32,230 nucleotides of DNA from an uncultured Prevotellaceae bacterium (GCA_900316685.1 ONDS01000029.1:1-32230), one strand, 5' to 3'; counted from the stretch's first letter, positions 1-7,678 are shown. The notes: generated from the letters alone by a model not told the origin. A program made the numbers and translations.

Positions 1-92
1 GGAGAAAATTTGACTATGAATATAAATTTACAAAAAATATAAAGGCCGCTTAGTGTTAAAAATGTTAATTCGCTTGGCTCTGACTATAAGTT

Positions 93-508
93 GCGAATTC
101 CTTTCCGAACACGAATAACACTAATAAACACGAATTTCTTTTTATTATTCTGATTATTCACATTTCTTTCCTGACAACGAATTCCACGGATTACACTTTA
201 CGAACACGAATAACACTAATAAACACGAAATTCTTTTTATTATTCTGATTATTCACATTATTCACATTTCTTTCCTAACAACGAATTCCACAAATTAATA
301 TCCGAACACGAATAACACTAATCGACACGAATTTCTTTTTATTATTCTGATTATTCACATTATTCTCATTTCTTTCCTAACTACGAATTACACAAATTAA
401 TATCCGAACACGAATAACACTAATCGACACGAACTTCTTTTTATTATTCTGATTATTCACATTTCTTTCCTGACAACGAATTACATGAATTCCTTTCCGA
501 ACGCGAAT
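93..508. repeat. AT-rich tandem array (65/93-bp family), copy 1
   Basis: About four degenerate units with spacings of roughly 93-104 bp. Each unit contains 'attattctgattattcac', 'atttctttcct' and 'cgaataacactaat'. The same family recurs at 19970-20335 in this orientation, and at 23726-24165 and 27840-28160 in the opposite orientation. No credible coding sequence lies in 1-859; the open frames here are by-products of the repeat. Confidence 0.9.
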
Positions 509-532
509 TGAAGAGCGACCTATGGGCCGCAC

Positions 533-635
533 GGGCGGGCACGGCGGCACCGCCCCTGCCATCCGGCGGTTTTCTGCGTCTTTCTGCGGTTTCTGCGAGA
601 CATTCCTAACACGGGCGAGACAAGCACGCCCCTAC
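533..635 (-). repeat. 103-bp dispersed repeat, copy 1
   Basis: This is one of three copies of exactly 103 bp (others at 13442-13544 and 28181-28283). Read on the minus strand it starts GTAGGGGCGTGC, runs through an A-rich centre of 'cgcagaaa'-like units, and ends with a second GGGGCGGTGCC...GCCC box. It lies between an AT-rich array and a heptad module. Confidence 0.85.
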
Positions 636-648
636 AGCGGGAAAGGGA

Positions 649-859
649 GGGCAGACATAAAGTCAGCCCCTACATGTGGGGTAATCTCTCACCTCTCAAC
701 ACTCAACACTCAACACTCAACATTCAACACTCAACACTCAACACTCAACACTCAACACTCAACACTAAACACTAAACATTCAACACTAAACACTAAACAC
801 TAAACACTAAACACTAAACACTAAACACTAAACACTCAACATTCACCCCTCACCTCTCA
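649..859 (-). repeat. 3'-end module: hairpin box, linker and heptad array
   Basis: Read in the sense of the gene ending at 860, the order is as follows. First comes a long period-7 array (694-859), mostly units of AACACTC and AAACACT on the + strand, directly abutting the stop codon. Then comes the GAGAGATTACC linker near 681-693. Last is a 25-nt box (649-673) that can fold as GGGC-T-GAC, loop TTTAT, GTC-T-GCCC. On the sense strand most heptads contain TGA or TAG. Confidence 0.8.
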
Positions 860-2011
860 CTACTTCAGCCACTTATCGAAAAACTCCATCATCATCTGCT
901 GGTCGGAGAGCGGACAAGCGTGGGGATGGTCTAAAATCTTGGTTTCCAACCTGCTCTCTACACCTTGACTTCTCCATACCTCGTGCATGGTGCTGAACGC
1001 TTTCTCCACGCCTGGAATGGGAAAGAGCTTGTCAGTGCGGCCGGCGATGATGAGCATAGGGTTCGGGCAGGCCAGTGAGGCGATATGGGGATAGTCGAGA
1101 TATTGGCGCAGGCCGGGGATGCAGTTGGCGAAACCGCCGTTCTCTTTCCTTCCGTAGCGATGGGTGAGCTGCGCTTCGGTGGTTATCATCCAACAGATGG
1201 TGCATGAGGCCTTGATGTGGTCGCTCAGTGCGGCGAGCATCCACGAGCGGTAACCGCCCATCGAACATCCCGCGCAACCGATACGTTCCTTGTCCACCTC
1301 GGGCAGCGAGGCGAGAAACTCCGTCGAGGCGATGTCGTCGTAGGTCATGAAGGCCGACAGGTCGCGTCCCAACATCATCATATTGCCTGCGATGATGTCG
1401 TACTTCTTGCGGTCAACACCCTCTTTCCTGCCGCGCTCACCCCATAGGGGAGCGTCGGTGCTGAACACCACATAACCCCGTCGGGCCAGGTTGTCGCCCA
1501 TATATTGGCCGTCGTAGAGATTGGCCACCCATGCGTCGCCATCGGCCACGACGGCACTGTCCACATCGAAGGGCTTCACCATCTTCTCCTTGCCGATGCT
1601 CAGGTGGGCACCGTGGTCGTGCAGCAGGTTGATGGCGGGGAAAGGCCCCTTCCCGTCGGGTATCAAGAGGTAAGCCCTCACCCTATAGTAGCGCGAGAGA
1701 GCGAACTCTATCTTCCGTGCCGTATAGCCGTCGCGATGTTCCTCGGCCAGCACCGTCATGTCGTAGCTTTCGGCGGGGGGTGGGGGAGTCATCATGCAGT
1801 CGAGCACCTTGGCGCGGGCTTTCTTCTTCCATTTGGCGAATTTTTTCTCCCTGTCGTTGCCCCATGCCAAGGGGTACGTCAGGTCGGCCTGCAACTGCTC
1901 CACATAGGTGGGTATCTCATATTGGTATTCATGCCCCCAGGGTGTGGTCTGGGCATGGATGACCGTCATCGCCATCCACGCTAATAGGAGTGTAATAGCT
2001 GTTCTTTTCAT
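860..2011 (-). CDS. Secreted alpha/beta hydrolase (dienelactone hydrolase / acetyl-esterase-like)
   Basis: The 383-residue product begins with a signal peptide (about residues 1-20, ending VIHA) and so should act in the periplasm or outside the cell. The nucleophile elbow is GCSMGG, with Ser250. A downstream GRTDKLF supplies a candidate acid, Asp327, and DHPHAC a candidate His364, completing an alpha/beta-hydrolase triad in the expected order. Residues 108-136 (YRVRAYLLIPDG...LLHDHG) match the first core strands and oxyanion region of esterase/DLH-type families. The substrate cannot be read from sequence; an acyl ester on a carbohydrate or xenobiotic is plausible. The gene stands alone, with a TATTTTTG -7 box at 2034-2041. 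Its stop codon TAG is followed at once by a TGA-bearing heptad array. Confidence 0.85.
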   Translation of the reverse strand: MKRTAITLLLAWMAMTVIHAQTTPWGHEYQYEIPTYVEQLQADLTYPLAWGNDREKKFAKWKKKARAKVLDCMMTPPPPAESYDMTVLAEEHRDGYTARKIEFALSRYYRVRAYLLIPDGKGPFPAINLLHDHGAHLSIGKEKMVKPFDVDSAVVADGDAWVANLYDGQYMGDNLARRGYVVFSTDAPLWGERGRKEGVDRKKYDIIAGNMMMLGRDLSAFMTYDDIASTEFLASLPEVDKERIGCAGCSMGGYRSWMLAALSDHIKASCTICWMITTEAQLTHRYGRKENGGFANCIPGLRQYLDYPHIASLACPNPMLIIAGRTDKLFPIPGVEKAFSTMHEVWRSQGVESRLETKILDHPHACPLSDQQMMMEFFDKWLK

Positions 2012-2033
2012 GAAAAATCATTGGTTGGAGCGA

Positions 2034-2041
2034 CAAAAATA
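2034..2041 (-). promoter_or_regulatory. Bacteroidota-type -7 box for the hydrolase gene
   Basis: TATTTTTG on the minus strand fits TAnnTTTG and lies 22 bp upstream of the start codon. No convincing -33 TTG was seen at the right distance. Confidence 0.5.
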
Positions 2042-2071
2042 ACATTTTTTATGGATTAAATGGCATTTTCT

Positions 2072-2102
2072 TTTGAAAAACCGAAAATATTCCTTTACTT
2101 TG
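2072..2102 (+). promoter_or_regulatory. Promoter of the beta-barrel protein gene
   Basis: TTTG at 2072-2075 is followed after 19 bp by TTACTTTG at 2095-2102, one mismatch from TAnnTTTG. It lies 32 bp before the ATG. Confidence 0.5.
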
Positions 2103-2134
2103 CATCTCAGATGTAAAACTTTAACGAATTAGAA

Positions 2135-2767
2135 ATGATGAAAAAAGTATTGATGGCTTTGGCCTTTGCCGCTCTTTCCGTGCCTTCGTTCGCACAGACC
2201 AGCAGCGGCGGTTTCTCGCTCGATGAGGAACATTTGTATTATGGTGTGCGTATCGGTCTTAACGTGTCGGGTATCAGCGGTGACAATATTAGGAAATATC
2301 CTGATTCCAAGGCGGGCATGGTTTTTGGCGGTGTTATAGGCTTAAGATTGTCGAATAACTCCCCAGTCTTCCTAGAGAGTGGTCTCTATTATTCGGAAAA
2401 AGGTGGAAAGAAGGGAAAGGACAAGGTGAGCCTGAATTATCTGGAGCTGCCTATCCTGATCAAATATGGTTTCAAGGTTTCTGAGGATATCTCTGTCATA
2501 CCTTTCTTAGGCCCGTATTTCTCCATGGCCATCAGCGGCAAGGTGAAAGAATATAATAGCGAGACTGATACATTTGATAATCACAGTTCTTTTGATGACG
2601 GATGGTACCGACATCCAGATATGGGCTTCAAATTGGGTTGCGGTGCAGAATACAGCAATCTGTACTTGGAAATGGGCTATCAATTCGGTATTGCTGATAT
2701 CAGCGATAATGATAGTTACTCTGCCCATGGTCATAATTTCTTTCTCAATTTTGGTGTCAATTTCTAG
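2135..2767 (+). CDS. Outer-membrane beta-barrel protein (porin-family, OMP_b-brl type)
   Basis: The 210-residue protein has a clear signal peptide (about residues 1-21, ending PSFAQ). It then alternates short amphipathic strands with Gly and aromatic residues: YYGVRIGLNVSGI, LFLESGLYYSEKG-like, LELPILIKYGF, VIPFLGPYFSMAISG, NLYLEMGYQFGI. It closes with a terminal strand ending in Phe (FFLNFGVNF), the usual outer-membrane insertion signal. Size and pattern match the small eight-stranded beta-barrel family common in Bacteroidota; function is unknown. Two adjacent ATGs (2135 and 2138) are possible starts; the first is given. A strong bidirectional hairpin separates it from the convergent lipoprotein gene. 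Confidence 0.85.
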   Translation: MMKKVLMALAFAALSVPSFAQTSSGGFSLDEEHLYYGVRIGLNVSGISGDNIRKYPDSKAGMVFGGVIGLRLSNNSPVFLESGLYYSEKGGKKGKDKVSLNYLELPILIKYGFKVSEDISVIPFLGPYFSMAISGKVKEYNSETDTFDNHSSFDDGWYRHPDMGFKLGCGAEYSNLYLEMGYQFGIADISDNDSYSAHGHNFFLNFGVNF

Positions 2768-2830
2768 TATGTATTTGGGCGTATAAGAAAGACTCTGACA
2801 TATATAACACTGTGATAAAAATGATTGTTA

Positions 2831-2868
2831 AAGAAAAATAGGTCTGATTCTTCAGACCTATTTTTCTT
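2831..2868. terminator. Bidirectional intrinsic terminator
   Basis: A perfect 17-bp inverted repeat (2831-2847 with 2852-2868) has a 4-nt loop. The GC-containing core is AGGTCTGA/TCAGACCT, flanked by an A run on one side and a T run on the other, so it can terminate transcription in both directions between two convergent genes. Confidence 0.9.
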
Positions 2869-2885
2869 ATTTCGAGCAATTGAAT

Positions 2886-3317
2886 TTAAACTTCTCCCAA
2901 TTTTGAATTGTGAATTTCTTTACTCCCTTGTTTGACAATTATTCGTGCATCTTTATTTAGTTTTTGGGTAGCACCTGTAAGTAAAATCGCTTTTGCTTGA
3001 AGAACAGCAGCTTGAACGTTTAACTTGTTTTGTGATTCTGATCCACCATTAATGGTGAAAGAATGTTTACTTTCATCAACAGTTGCTCCTAAACCCTTAA
3101 AAGCATTTGCAAATGCTTTGTGAGCTTCTGTTATTGCTGTGGCTGCCTCGCTTAATGCTGTGGGATCACTACTATCTGGAGATGCGTTAGTGAGTTCCCA
3201 AGAATAATTGAATATTTTGGGACCACCGTTATCATCATCATCGTCACCACAGGAAACCAGAGCTAATGGAAGGCAGAATACTACCATTGCCATCATAATT
3301 TTGAAAATGGATTTCAT
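2886..3317 (-). CDS. Small hypothetical lipoprotein
   Basis: The 143-residue product has a lipoprotein signal peptide with lipobox LVSC (Cys23). GDDDDDN follows at once, an acidic stretch like the export signal that sends Bacteroidota lipoproteins to the cell surface. The mature part is small, Ala- and Thr-rich and probably helical (LSEAATAITEAHKAFANAFKG). It includes HSFTINGGSES and ends VKQGSKEIHNSKLGEV. I do not recognise a family. It is monocistronic, with its own promoter (3359-3390) and a shared terminator. Confidence 0.75.
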   Translation of the reverse strand: MKSIFKIMMAMVVFCLPLALVSCGDDDDDNGGPKIFNYSWELTNASPDSSDPTALSEAATAITEAHKAFANAFKGLGATVDESKHSFTINGGSESQNKLNVQAAVLQAKAILLTGATQKLNKDARIIVKQGSKEIHNSKLGEV

Positions 3318-3358
3318 TGTCTTTGTTTGTTTAGTTAATAATTAAAGGTATTTGCCGA

Positions 3359-3390
3359 CAAAAGTAGGTATTATTTTCGTTTTCACCAAA
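3359..3390 (-). promoter_or_regulatory. Promoter of the small lipoprotein gene
   Basis: On the minus strand TTTG (3387-3390) is separated by 20 bp from TACTTTTG (3359-3366), an exact TAnnTTTG match, 42 bp before the start codon. Confidence 0.65.
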
Positions 3391-3404
3391 AAAAACGCGT
3401 TTTT

Positions 3405-3539
3405 ATTCGTTGAATTCATGAAATTCGTTGTTAAGAAAGTCCCACCATTGACTCCCCCGAGGGGAGAATAGGTTACCTCGAGGTCAGCCCCTACGCGTGG
3501 GGTTAGAAGCCACAGCCCTTTTGGGTTAGGGAGCAGGTA
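3405..3539. repeat. Repeat remnants downstream of the 3540-4211 gene
   Basis: This spacer holds a fragment of the AT-rich repeat family ('gaattcatgaaattcgttgttaag'-like), a CCCCCGAGGGG palindrome and a partial hairpin box ending GTCAGCCCCTAC at 3483-3494. The box has the same orientation relative to the upstream minus-strand gene as the other 3'-end boxes. Confidence 0.6.
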
Positions 3540-4211
3540 TCAATAGTCCAACGTGGGGTCGCTGGGATTATGACCGCCGTGAACCACACCATCCTCGGTG
3601 TAATACATCTCCCGTTCCAGGTTGCCCTCGCCGTCGTAGGTATAGCGCGTATGTTCACTCTTCATACCCTCCTGACCGATGCGGTCCATGGCACGCCGGA
3701 AAATGCTTTCCAGCACCTTGCCGATACGCTGGTCGTCGGCAGTGCGAGGTTCCTGGCTGTATTCCACCACCTCCACTGTCTTGCCCGACTGGTATACAAT
3801 CTTCACCATCCAGCGGCTGCGACTCTTGTCCTCTTTATCCAACGAGGTTTGGGGGTAGGAGGCCAGGCGGAGGTCAAGGGCGGCCTTCCCCAGTTCGTCG
3901 AGTGCAGACTGTAGGGGTAGGGCATCATAACTGGTGGCAGTGCGCGAATCCCATGGTCGGAAATAAAAATATACCTTGTTCCCTTCCATTCCTTTCTTCA
4001 TAAAGAACACCTCACTCCGTTTCCCTTTGCCTACCTCATATCGTTCATAGCGGAAAGCGGTGACATCGTCGTCGGGCGCGATCTTCGGGTTTCGTATGCT
4101 GTCTGGTGCTTGGAAGGGTCCATCCACAAACTTGCTCTTGTCGCAACGCGCGGAGCAAAGCATCGTGGCGACACCCAAGAGGAGAAGCGATAACATAAGG
4201 ATTTTTTTCAT
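3540..4211 (-). CDS. Secreted hypothetical protein
   Basis: The 223-residue protein has an N-terminal signal peptide (MKKILMLSLLLLGVATMLCS). Cys19 and Cys23 are not in a good lipobox, so normal signal-peptidase cleavage is more likely than lipidation. The mature part is polar and charged, with beta-rich stretches (EVFFMKKGMEGNKVYFYFRPWDS; WMVKIVYQSGKTVEVVEYS). The C-terminal segment, YTYDGEGNLEREMYYTEDG, resembles the short strand repeats of YwqK/MORN-like proteins, but there is too little for a family call. It is transcribed divergently from the FAD dehydrogenase gene from its own promoter. Confidence 0.7.
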   Translation of the reverse strand: MKKILMLSLLLLGVATMLCSARCDKSKFVDGPFQAPDSIRNPKIAPDDDVTAFRYERYEVGKGKRSEVFFMKKGMEGNKVYFYFRPWDSRTATSYDALPLQSALDELGKAALDLRLASYPQTSLDKEDKSRSRWMVKIVYQSGKTVEVVEYSQEPRTADDQRIGKVLESIFRRAMDRIGQEGMKSEHTRYTYDGEGNLEREMYYTEDGVVHGGHNPSDPTLDY

Positions 4212-4239
4212 GATGAGTTTTTAGTTGCAAAATTTTTTG

Positions 4240-4269
4240 CAAACATACGGTATTTTTCCCAAAAAACAA
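4240..4269 (-). promoter_or_regulatory. Promoter of the secreted hypothetical gene
   Basis: On the minus strand TTG (4267-4269) is separated by 19 bp from TATGTTTG (4240-4247), an exact TAnnTTTG match, 29 bp before the start codon. Confidence 0.6.
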
Positions 4270-4300
4270 GCAGGCTCTCCTGTTTTTCATTCTTTTTTAG

Positions 4301-4308
4301 TACTTTTG
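4301..4308 (+). promoter_or_regulatory. -7 box for the FAD dehydrogenase gene
   Basis: TACTTTTG fits TAnnTTTG and ends 24 bp before the preferred ATG at 4333. This supports that start over the longer in-frame ATG at 4225, which lies upstream of the promoter. Confidence 0.6.
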
Positions 4309-4332
4309 CAGTCCTCACCCCTCGCCACTACT

Positions 4333-5934
4333 ATGATCAAGGAACAACAAATACGTCTTCTGCCGCAACAGGCAGTCAGTGAAGCCACCATCCGTGAGGC
4401 CGCCTCGCGCGAGTGGGCCATCGATGCCCGCACCATCCGCCATATCCGCGTGCTCAAGCGGAGTATCGACGCGCGCCACCGTACCATCTTCGTCAACCTC
4501 ACCGTGAGGGCATACATCAACGAGGAACCCGCCGACGATGCGTTCCCCCATGTCGATTATCCCGATGTGGCAGGCCGCCCCGCCGTCGTGGTGGTGGGAG
4601 CCGGTCCCGCCGGGCTCTTCGCCGCCCTGCGCCTGATAGAGCTGGGGCTGCGCCCCATCGTGCTCGAACGGGGTAAGAACGTGCGCGACCGTAAGCTCGA
4701 CCTGGCACTAATCACCAAGACGCAGCAGGTGGACCCCGAGAGCAACTACTGTTTCGGCGAGGGTGGGGCAGGCGCCTATTCCGATGGCAAGCTCTACACC
4801 CGTTCGAAGAAACGGGGCAATGTGGAGAAGATACTTCATGTGTTCTGCCAGCACGGGGCTTCCACCAATATCCTGGCCGATGCCCATCCCCATATCGGCA
4901 CCGACAAACTACCCGCGGTGATAGAAAACATACGCGGCACTATCCTACGGTCGGGTGGCGAGGTGCATTTCCAGACGAAGATGACCGCCTTGCTCCGCTC
5001 GGGCGATAGGGTGACGGGTGTGGTGGCCGACCATCTCGATACGGGCATGCAACAGAGCTATCATGGTCCGGTAATCCTGGCGACGGGCCATTCCGCACGT
5101 GATGTCTACCGCTATCTCGACGAGGCGGATATCGCCATCGAGCCCAAGGGCATAGCCGTGGGGGTGCGTTTGGAACATCCTTCACAACTCATCGACAGCA
5201 TACAATATCACAACCCTGCCGGCAGGGGTAAGTACCTGCCGGCGGCGGAATACAGTTTTGTCACCCAGGTGGAGGGCCGTGGCGTCTATTCTTTCTGCAT
5301 GTGTCCCGGCGGTTTCGTCATCCCCGCCGCCACAGGACCCGAGCAGGTGGTGGTCAACGGCATGAGTCCGAGTCACCGCAACACCAAATGGTCGAACAGC
5401 GGCATGGTGGTGGAGACCCATCCCGACGATGCTGTGGCCTTCCTGCGAGAGGCGGGGATGGATGAGGTGCGCCCCAACCTCGCCGTCATGGCCTATCAGG
5501 AGCACCTGGAACGCTTATGTTGGCAACAGGCCAACAGGTCGCAGCGAGCACCGGCACAGCGCATGACCGACTTCGTGAAAGGACGTCTGAGTTACGACCT
5601 GCCCGCCAGCTCCTATGCCCCGGGGCTCATCGCTTCGCCCTTGCATTTCTGGATGCCCGCCGCCATGGTGGGTCGCCTGCAAAAGGCGTTCACTGAATTT
5701 GGACGGAAGAGCAGGGGATTCCTTACCCATGAGGCTACGCTCATCGCTATCGAGACCAGGACATCGTCGCCAGTGCGCATCCTCCGCCATCCCGACACGC
5801 TCTGCCATGTGCAGCTCCAGGGGCTCTTCCCCTGTGGCGAAGGGGCTGGCTACGCCGGAGGCATCGTCTCCGCCGCCGTCGACGGCGAGCGTTGCGCAGA
5901 GCAGTGCGCCGCGATAATGACGAGTGATGAGTGA
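4333..5934 (+). CDS. FAD-dependent dehydrogenase (COG2509-like)
   Basis: The 533-residue product is a flavoprotein oxidoreductase. A distinctive N-terminal domain of about 80 residues precedes a Rossmann FAD-binding motif VVVGAGPAG (86-94), followed by LVLERG-like PIVLERGKNVRDRK. It also carries YCFGEGGAGAYSDGKLYTR, ILATGHSARDVY and a C-terminal FPCGEGAGYAGGIVSAAVDG, all hallmarks of the uncharacterised 'FAD-dependent dehydrogenase' family. The physiological substrate is unknown. The start at 4333 fits the promoter and removes a non-homologous leader of 36 codons. The last codons (ATG ACG AGT GAT GAG TGA) already belong to a heptad array, so the C-terminus and stop are supplied by the repeat. 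Confidence 0.85.
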   Translation: MIKEQQIRLLPQQAVSEATIREAASREWAIDARTIRHIRVLKRSIDARHRTIFVNLTVRAYINEEPADDAFPHVDYPDVAGRPAVVVVGAGPAGLFAALRLIELGLRPIVLERGKNVRDRKLDLALITKTQQVDPESNYCFGEGGAGAYSDGKLYTRSKKRGNVEKILHVFCQHGASTNILADAHPHIGTDKLPAVIENIRGTILRSGGEVHFQTKMTALLRSGDRVTGVVADHLDTGMQQSYHGPVILATGHSARDVYRYLDEADIAIEPKGIAVGVRLEHPSQLIDSIQYHNPAGRGKYLPAAEYSFVTQVEGRGVYSFCMCPGGFVIPAATGPEQVVVNGMSPSHRNTKWSNSGMVVETHPDDAVAFLREAGMDEVRPNLAVMAYQEHLERLCWQQANRSQRAPAQRMTDFVKGRLSYDLPASSYAPGLIASPLHFWMPAAMVGRLQKAFTEFGRKSRGFLTHEATLIAIETRTSSPVRILRHPDTLCHVQLQGLFPCGEGAGYAGGIVSAAVDGERCAEQCAAIMTSDE

Positions 5935-6018
5935 TGAGTGACGAGTGACGAGTGATGAGTGATGAGTGATGAGTGACGAGTGATGAGTGATGAGTGATGA
6001 GTGACGAGTGATGAGTGA
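5923..6018 (+). repeat. Heptad array (GTGATGA / GTGACGA) at the FAD gene 3' end
   Basis: About 13 units of a 7-bp repeat start inside the coding sequence. Each unit has a TGA on the sense strand, so stops appear in all three frames within three units. The same repeat in the opposite orientation occupies 12172-12373. Confidence 0.9.
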
Positions 6019-6029
6019 TTAATAAAAAA

Positions 6030-6086
6030 CGTTATCCCGTTATAACGAAATAACGTAATAACGGGATAACGTAATAACGGGATAAC
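6030..6086. terminator. Palindromic hairpin with tandem 16-bp unit between convergent genes
   Basis: CGTTATCCCGTTAT (6030-6043) is the exact reverse complement of 6058-6071, giving a 14-bp stem. The right arm belongs to a 16-bp direct repeat (6054-6069 and 6070-6085), so two alternative hairpins are possible. Its place between convergent genes suggests termination, but there is no long T run. Confidence 0.5.
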
Positions 6087-6114
6087 TATATCTTCGATTT
6101 TAATTTCCCTATCG

Positions 6115-6984
6115 TTACAGACTGTCGTAGCTGCCGGTGAAGGTGGTGGTGCTCATGTCGCCCGTCTGGTAACCGCGCTTGAGCCAACGCATGCGCTGCT
6201 GGGCGGTGCCGTGGGTGAAACTCTCGGGCTGTGAATAGCCCTGGGCCTGCTTCTGTAGGTAGTCGTCGCCGATATGCTGGGCGCAGTTGATGGCCTCCTG
6301 CAGGTCGGTATCGTCGAGGGAGCCGAACTGCTTGTCCTCGTAGTGGGCCCATACGCCGGCATAATAGTCGGCCAGCAGTTCCAGACGCACACTGATCTGG
6401 TTGGCCTTCGTCTTGTTCGACGACTGCATCTGCGAATGTGCCTGACCCAACGAGCCCAACAGGTTCTCCACATGGTGGCCCACCTCATGGGCGATGACAT
6501 AGGCGCGGGCGAAGTCGCCACCCGACTTCAGCTGCGTCTCCATCTGATGGAAGAAACTAAGGTCGATATACAACTTTTGGTCGGCAGAGCAATAGAACGG
6601 ACCTACCGCCGAGGTGGCACCGCCACAGTTGGTCTGCACCGCTCCGCTGAACACCACCAGGGTGGGAGGGGTGTACTTGCGGCCCATGCGCTGGAACACC
6701 TGCGACCACACATCCTCGGTGCTGGCCAGTATCTGGCGGCAGAACTGCACCTGCTCGGCCTCTTCGGCCGTCTCCTGGTATGGCTCGTTGGAGGCTTCCG
6801 TCTGCTGGGTGCCGATACCCAGACTGCCTGCGTTTTGCAGCACTTCCAAGGGGTTGCCGCCCATCAGAAGTGTGATGAGACCAACAATAATCAAACCTCC
6901 GATGCCCATACCGGCTTTAGAAGAGCCACTCATGCCTCTCCTGTCCTCGAAGTTGTCACTTTCTCTGCGTCCGTCAAGTTTCAT
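6115..6984 (-). CDS. Putative neutral zinc metallopeptidase (YpfJ family)
   Basis: The 289-residue protein opens with a charged segment, MKLDGRRESDNFEDRRG, and one transmembrane helix (about 26-42, GIGGLIIVGLITLLMGG). This is the typical start of the YpfJ/KPN_02809 family. The zinc motif HEVGHHV is at 166-172. Family landmarks include YTPPTLVVFSG, CGGATSAVGPFYCSADQKLYIDLSFF, the ELLADYYAGVWAH acid-containing helix, and FTHGTAQQRMRWLKRGYQTGD. It is probably anchored in the inner membrane with the catalytic domain outside the cytoplasm. Substrates are not known. It is monocistronic and convergent with the FAD gene. Confidence 0.9.
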   Translation of the reverse strand: MKLDGRRESDNFEDRRGMSGSSKAGMGIGGLIIVGLITLLMGGNPLEVLQNAGSLGIGTQQTEASNEPYQETAEEAEQVQFCRQILASTEDVWSQVFQRMGRKYTPPTLVVFSGAVQTNCGGATSAVGPFYCSADQKLYIDLSFFHQMETQLKSGGDFARAYVIAHEVGHHVENLLGSLGQAHSQMQSSNKTKANQISVRLELLADYYAGVWAHYEDKQFGSLDDTDLQEAINCAQHIGDDYLQKQAQGYSQPESFTHGTAQQRMRWLKRGYQTGDMSTTTFTGSYDSL

Positions 6985-7052
6985 ATCGTTTCGTTTTTTG
7001 GGTTTTTAGTCTGTTTTTTACTAATGACCAGTTAAATGGCTCTTTTTCGCTG

Positions 7053-7060
7053 CAAATATA
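7053..7060 (-). promoter_or_regulatory. -7 box for the metallopeptidase gene
   Basis: TATATTTG on the minus strand is an exact TAnnTTTG match 68 bp upstream of the start codon. No matching -33 element is evident. Confidence 0.45.
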
Positions 7061-7118
7061 ATAAATATTTTGATATTTTCGTGTTTTTGGACTTTTTTTT
7101 TCAGAAAGCCTGTCAATT

Positions 7119-7361
7119 CGGGAGTTAAGGAGTTTGGGAGCTTGGGAGTTTGGGAGTTTAGGAGTTCGGGAGCTTGGGAGTTTGGGTGTTTGGGTGTTTA
7201 GGAGTTCAGGAGTTTGGGAGTTCGGGAGTTTGGGTGTTTAGGAGTTCAGGAGTTTAGGAGTTCGGGAGCTTGGGAGTTTGGGTGTTTAGGTGTTTAGGAG
7301 TTTTGGGAGTTTAGGAGTTTGGGAGTTTAGGAGTTTGGGAGTTAAGGAGTTTAGGAGTTTA
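7119..7361 (+). repeat. Octamer array (GGAGTTTG / GGAGTTTA / GGAGTTCG)
   Basis: About 30 units of a degenerate 8-bp repeat lie between the divergent metallopeptidase and cytidylate-kinase-like genes. The same repeat occurs in reverse complement at 10969-11050. Confidence 0.9.
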
Positions 7362-7393
7362 GACAAATGTTGTGCTTAGGGTGGGTAATTTCT

Positions 7394-7416
7394 CCCCTCC
7401 TTTTTCAAAGGAGGGG
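7394..7416. repeat. CCCCTCCTTT palindrome
   Basis: CCCCTCCTTT, loop TTC, AAAGGAGGGG: a perfect 10-bp stem. Close copies are at 32135-32157 and, with a shorter stem, 31689-31706. Together with the CCTCCCCGGAGGAGG block at 7478-7500 it forms a spacer unit shared with 31640-31811. Confidence 0.7.
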
Positions 7417-7552
7417 CAGGGGTGGTTTGTAAAACAATGTCCCAACCTCTTTTCTTTACCACCGCCACCACCCCTACCCCTCCTCCCCGGAGGAGGGGAG
7501 AAGTTACTCCGGTGTGGAGTATTCTCTTGCTCCTCACCCCTCCCCTTTATAC

Positions 7553-7622
7553 GGGCGAGACAAGCGCGCCCCTACATGTTGAGGTAATCTCTCACCTCTC
7601 ACCCCTCACCTCTCACCCCTCA
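7553..7622 (-). repeat. Hairpin box, linker and heptads (module not at a stop codon)
   Basis: A 23-nt box (7553-7575, GGGCGAGACAAGC...GCCCCTAC) is followed by GAGGTAATCTCTCACC and about five CTCACCC/CTCACCT heptads. The arrangement is the same as at 649-859, 18799-18892, 20835-20893 and 30581-30660, but here it sits between divergent genes. Confidence 0.75.
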
Positions 7623-7646
7623 TCACACAAAAAAATCCCCATTTTA

Positions 7647-7678
7647 TTTGGCAGTTCGGCTGAAAATCGTTATTTTTG
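7647..7678 (+). promoter_or_regulatory. Promoter of the cytidylate-kinase-like gene
   Basis: TTTG (7647-7650) with a 20-bp spacer and TATTTTTG (7671-7678), an exact -33/-7 match, 35 bp before the ATG at 7714. Confidence 0.7.

Noticed and set aside
522-803. Frames across the heptad and 103-bp repeats (also 377-562, 7372-7700, 13310-13573, 27970-28355)
   Set aside because: Their products (LNTQHST, GETSTPLQ, IRVIRSLERNVNNKN and similar) are direct translations of dispersed intergenic repeats in whichever frame lacks stops.
4225-4332. Upstream in-frame start for the FAD dehydrogenase
   Set aside because: It lies before the predicted -7 box at 4301-4308 and encodes a leader without similarity to the family. 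The same logic rejects early starts for lepA (21145), the lipoprotein (12881) and both acyl-CoA synthetases (26071, 27698).
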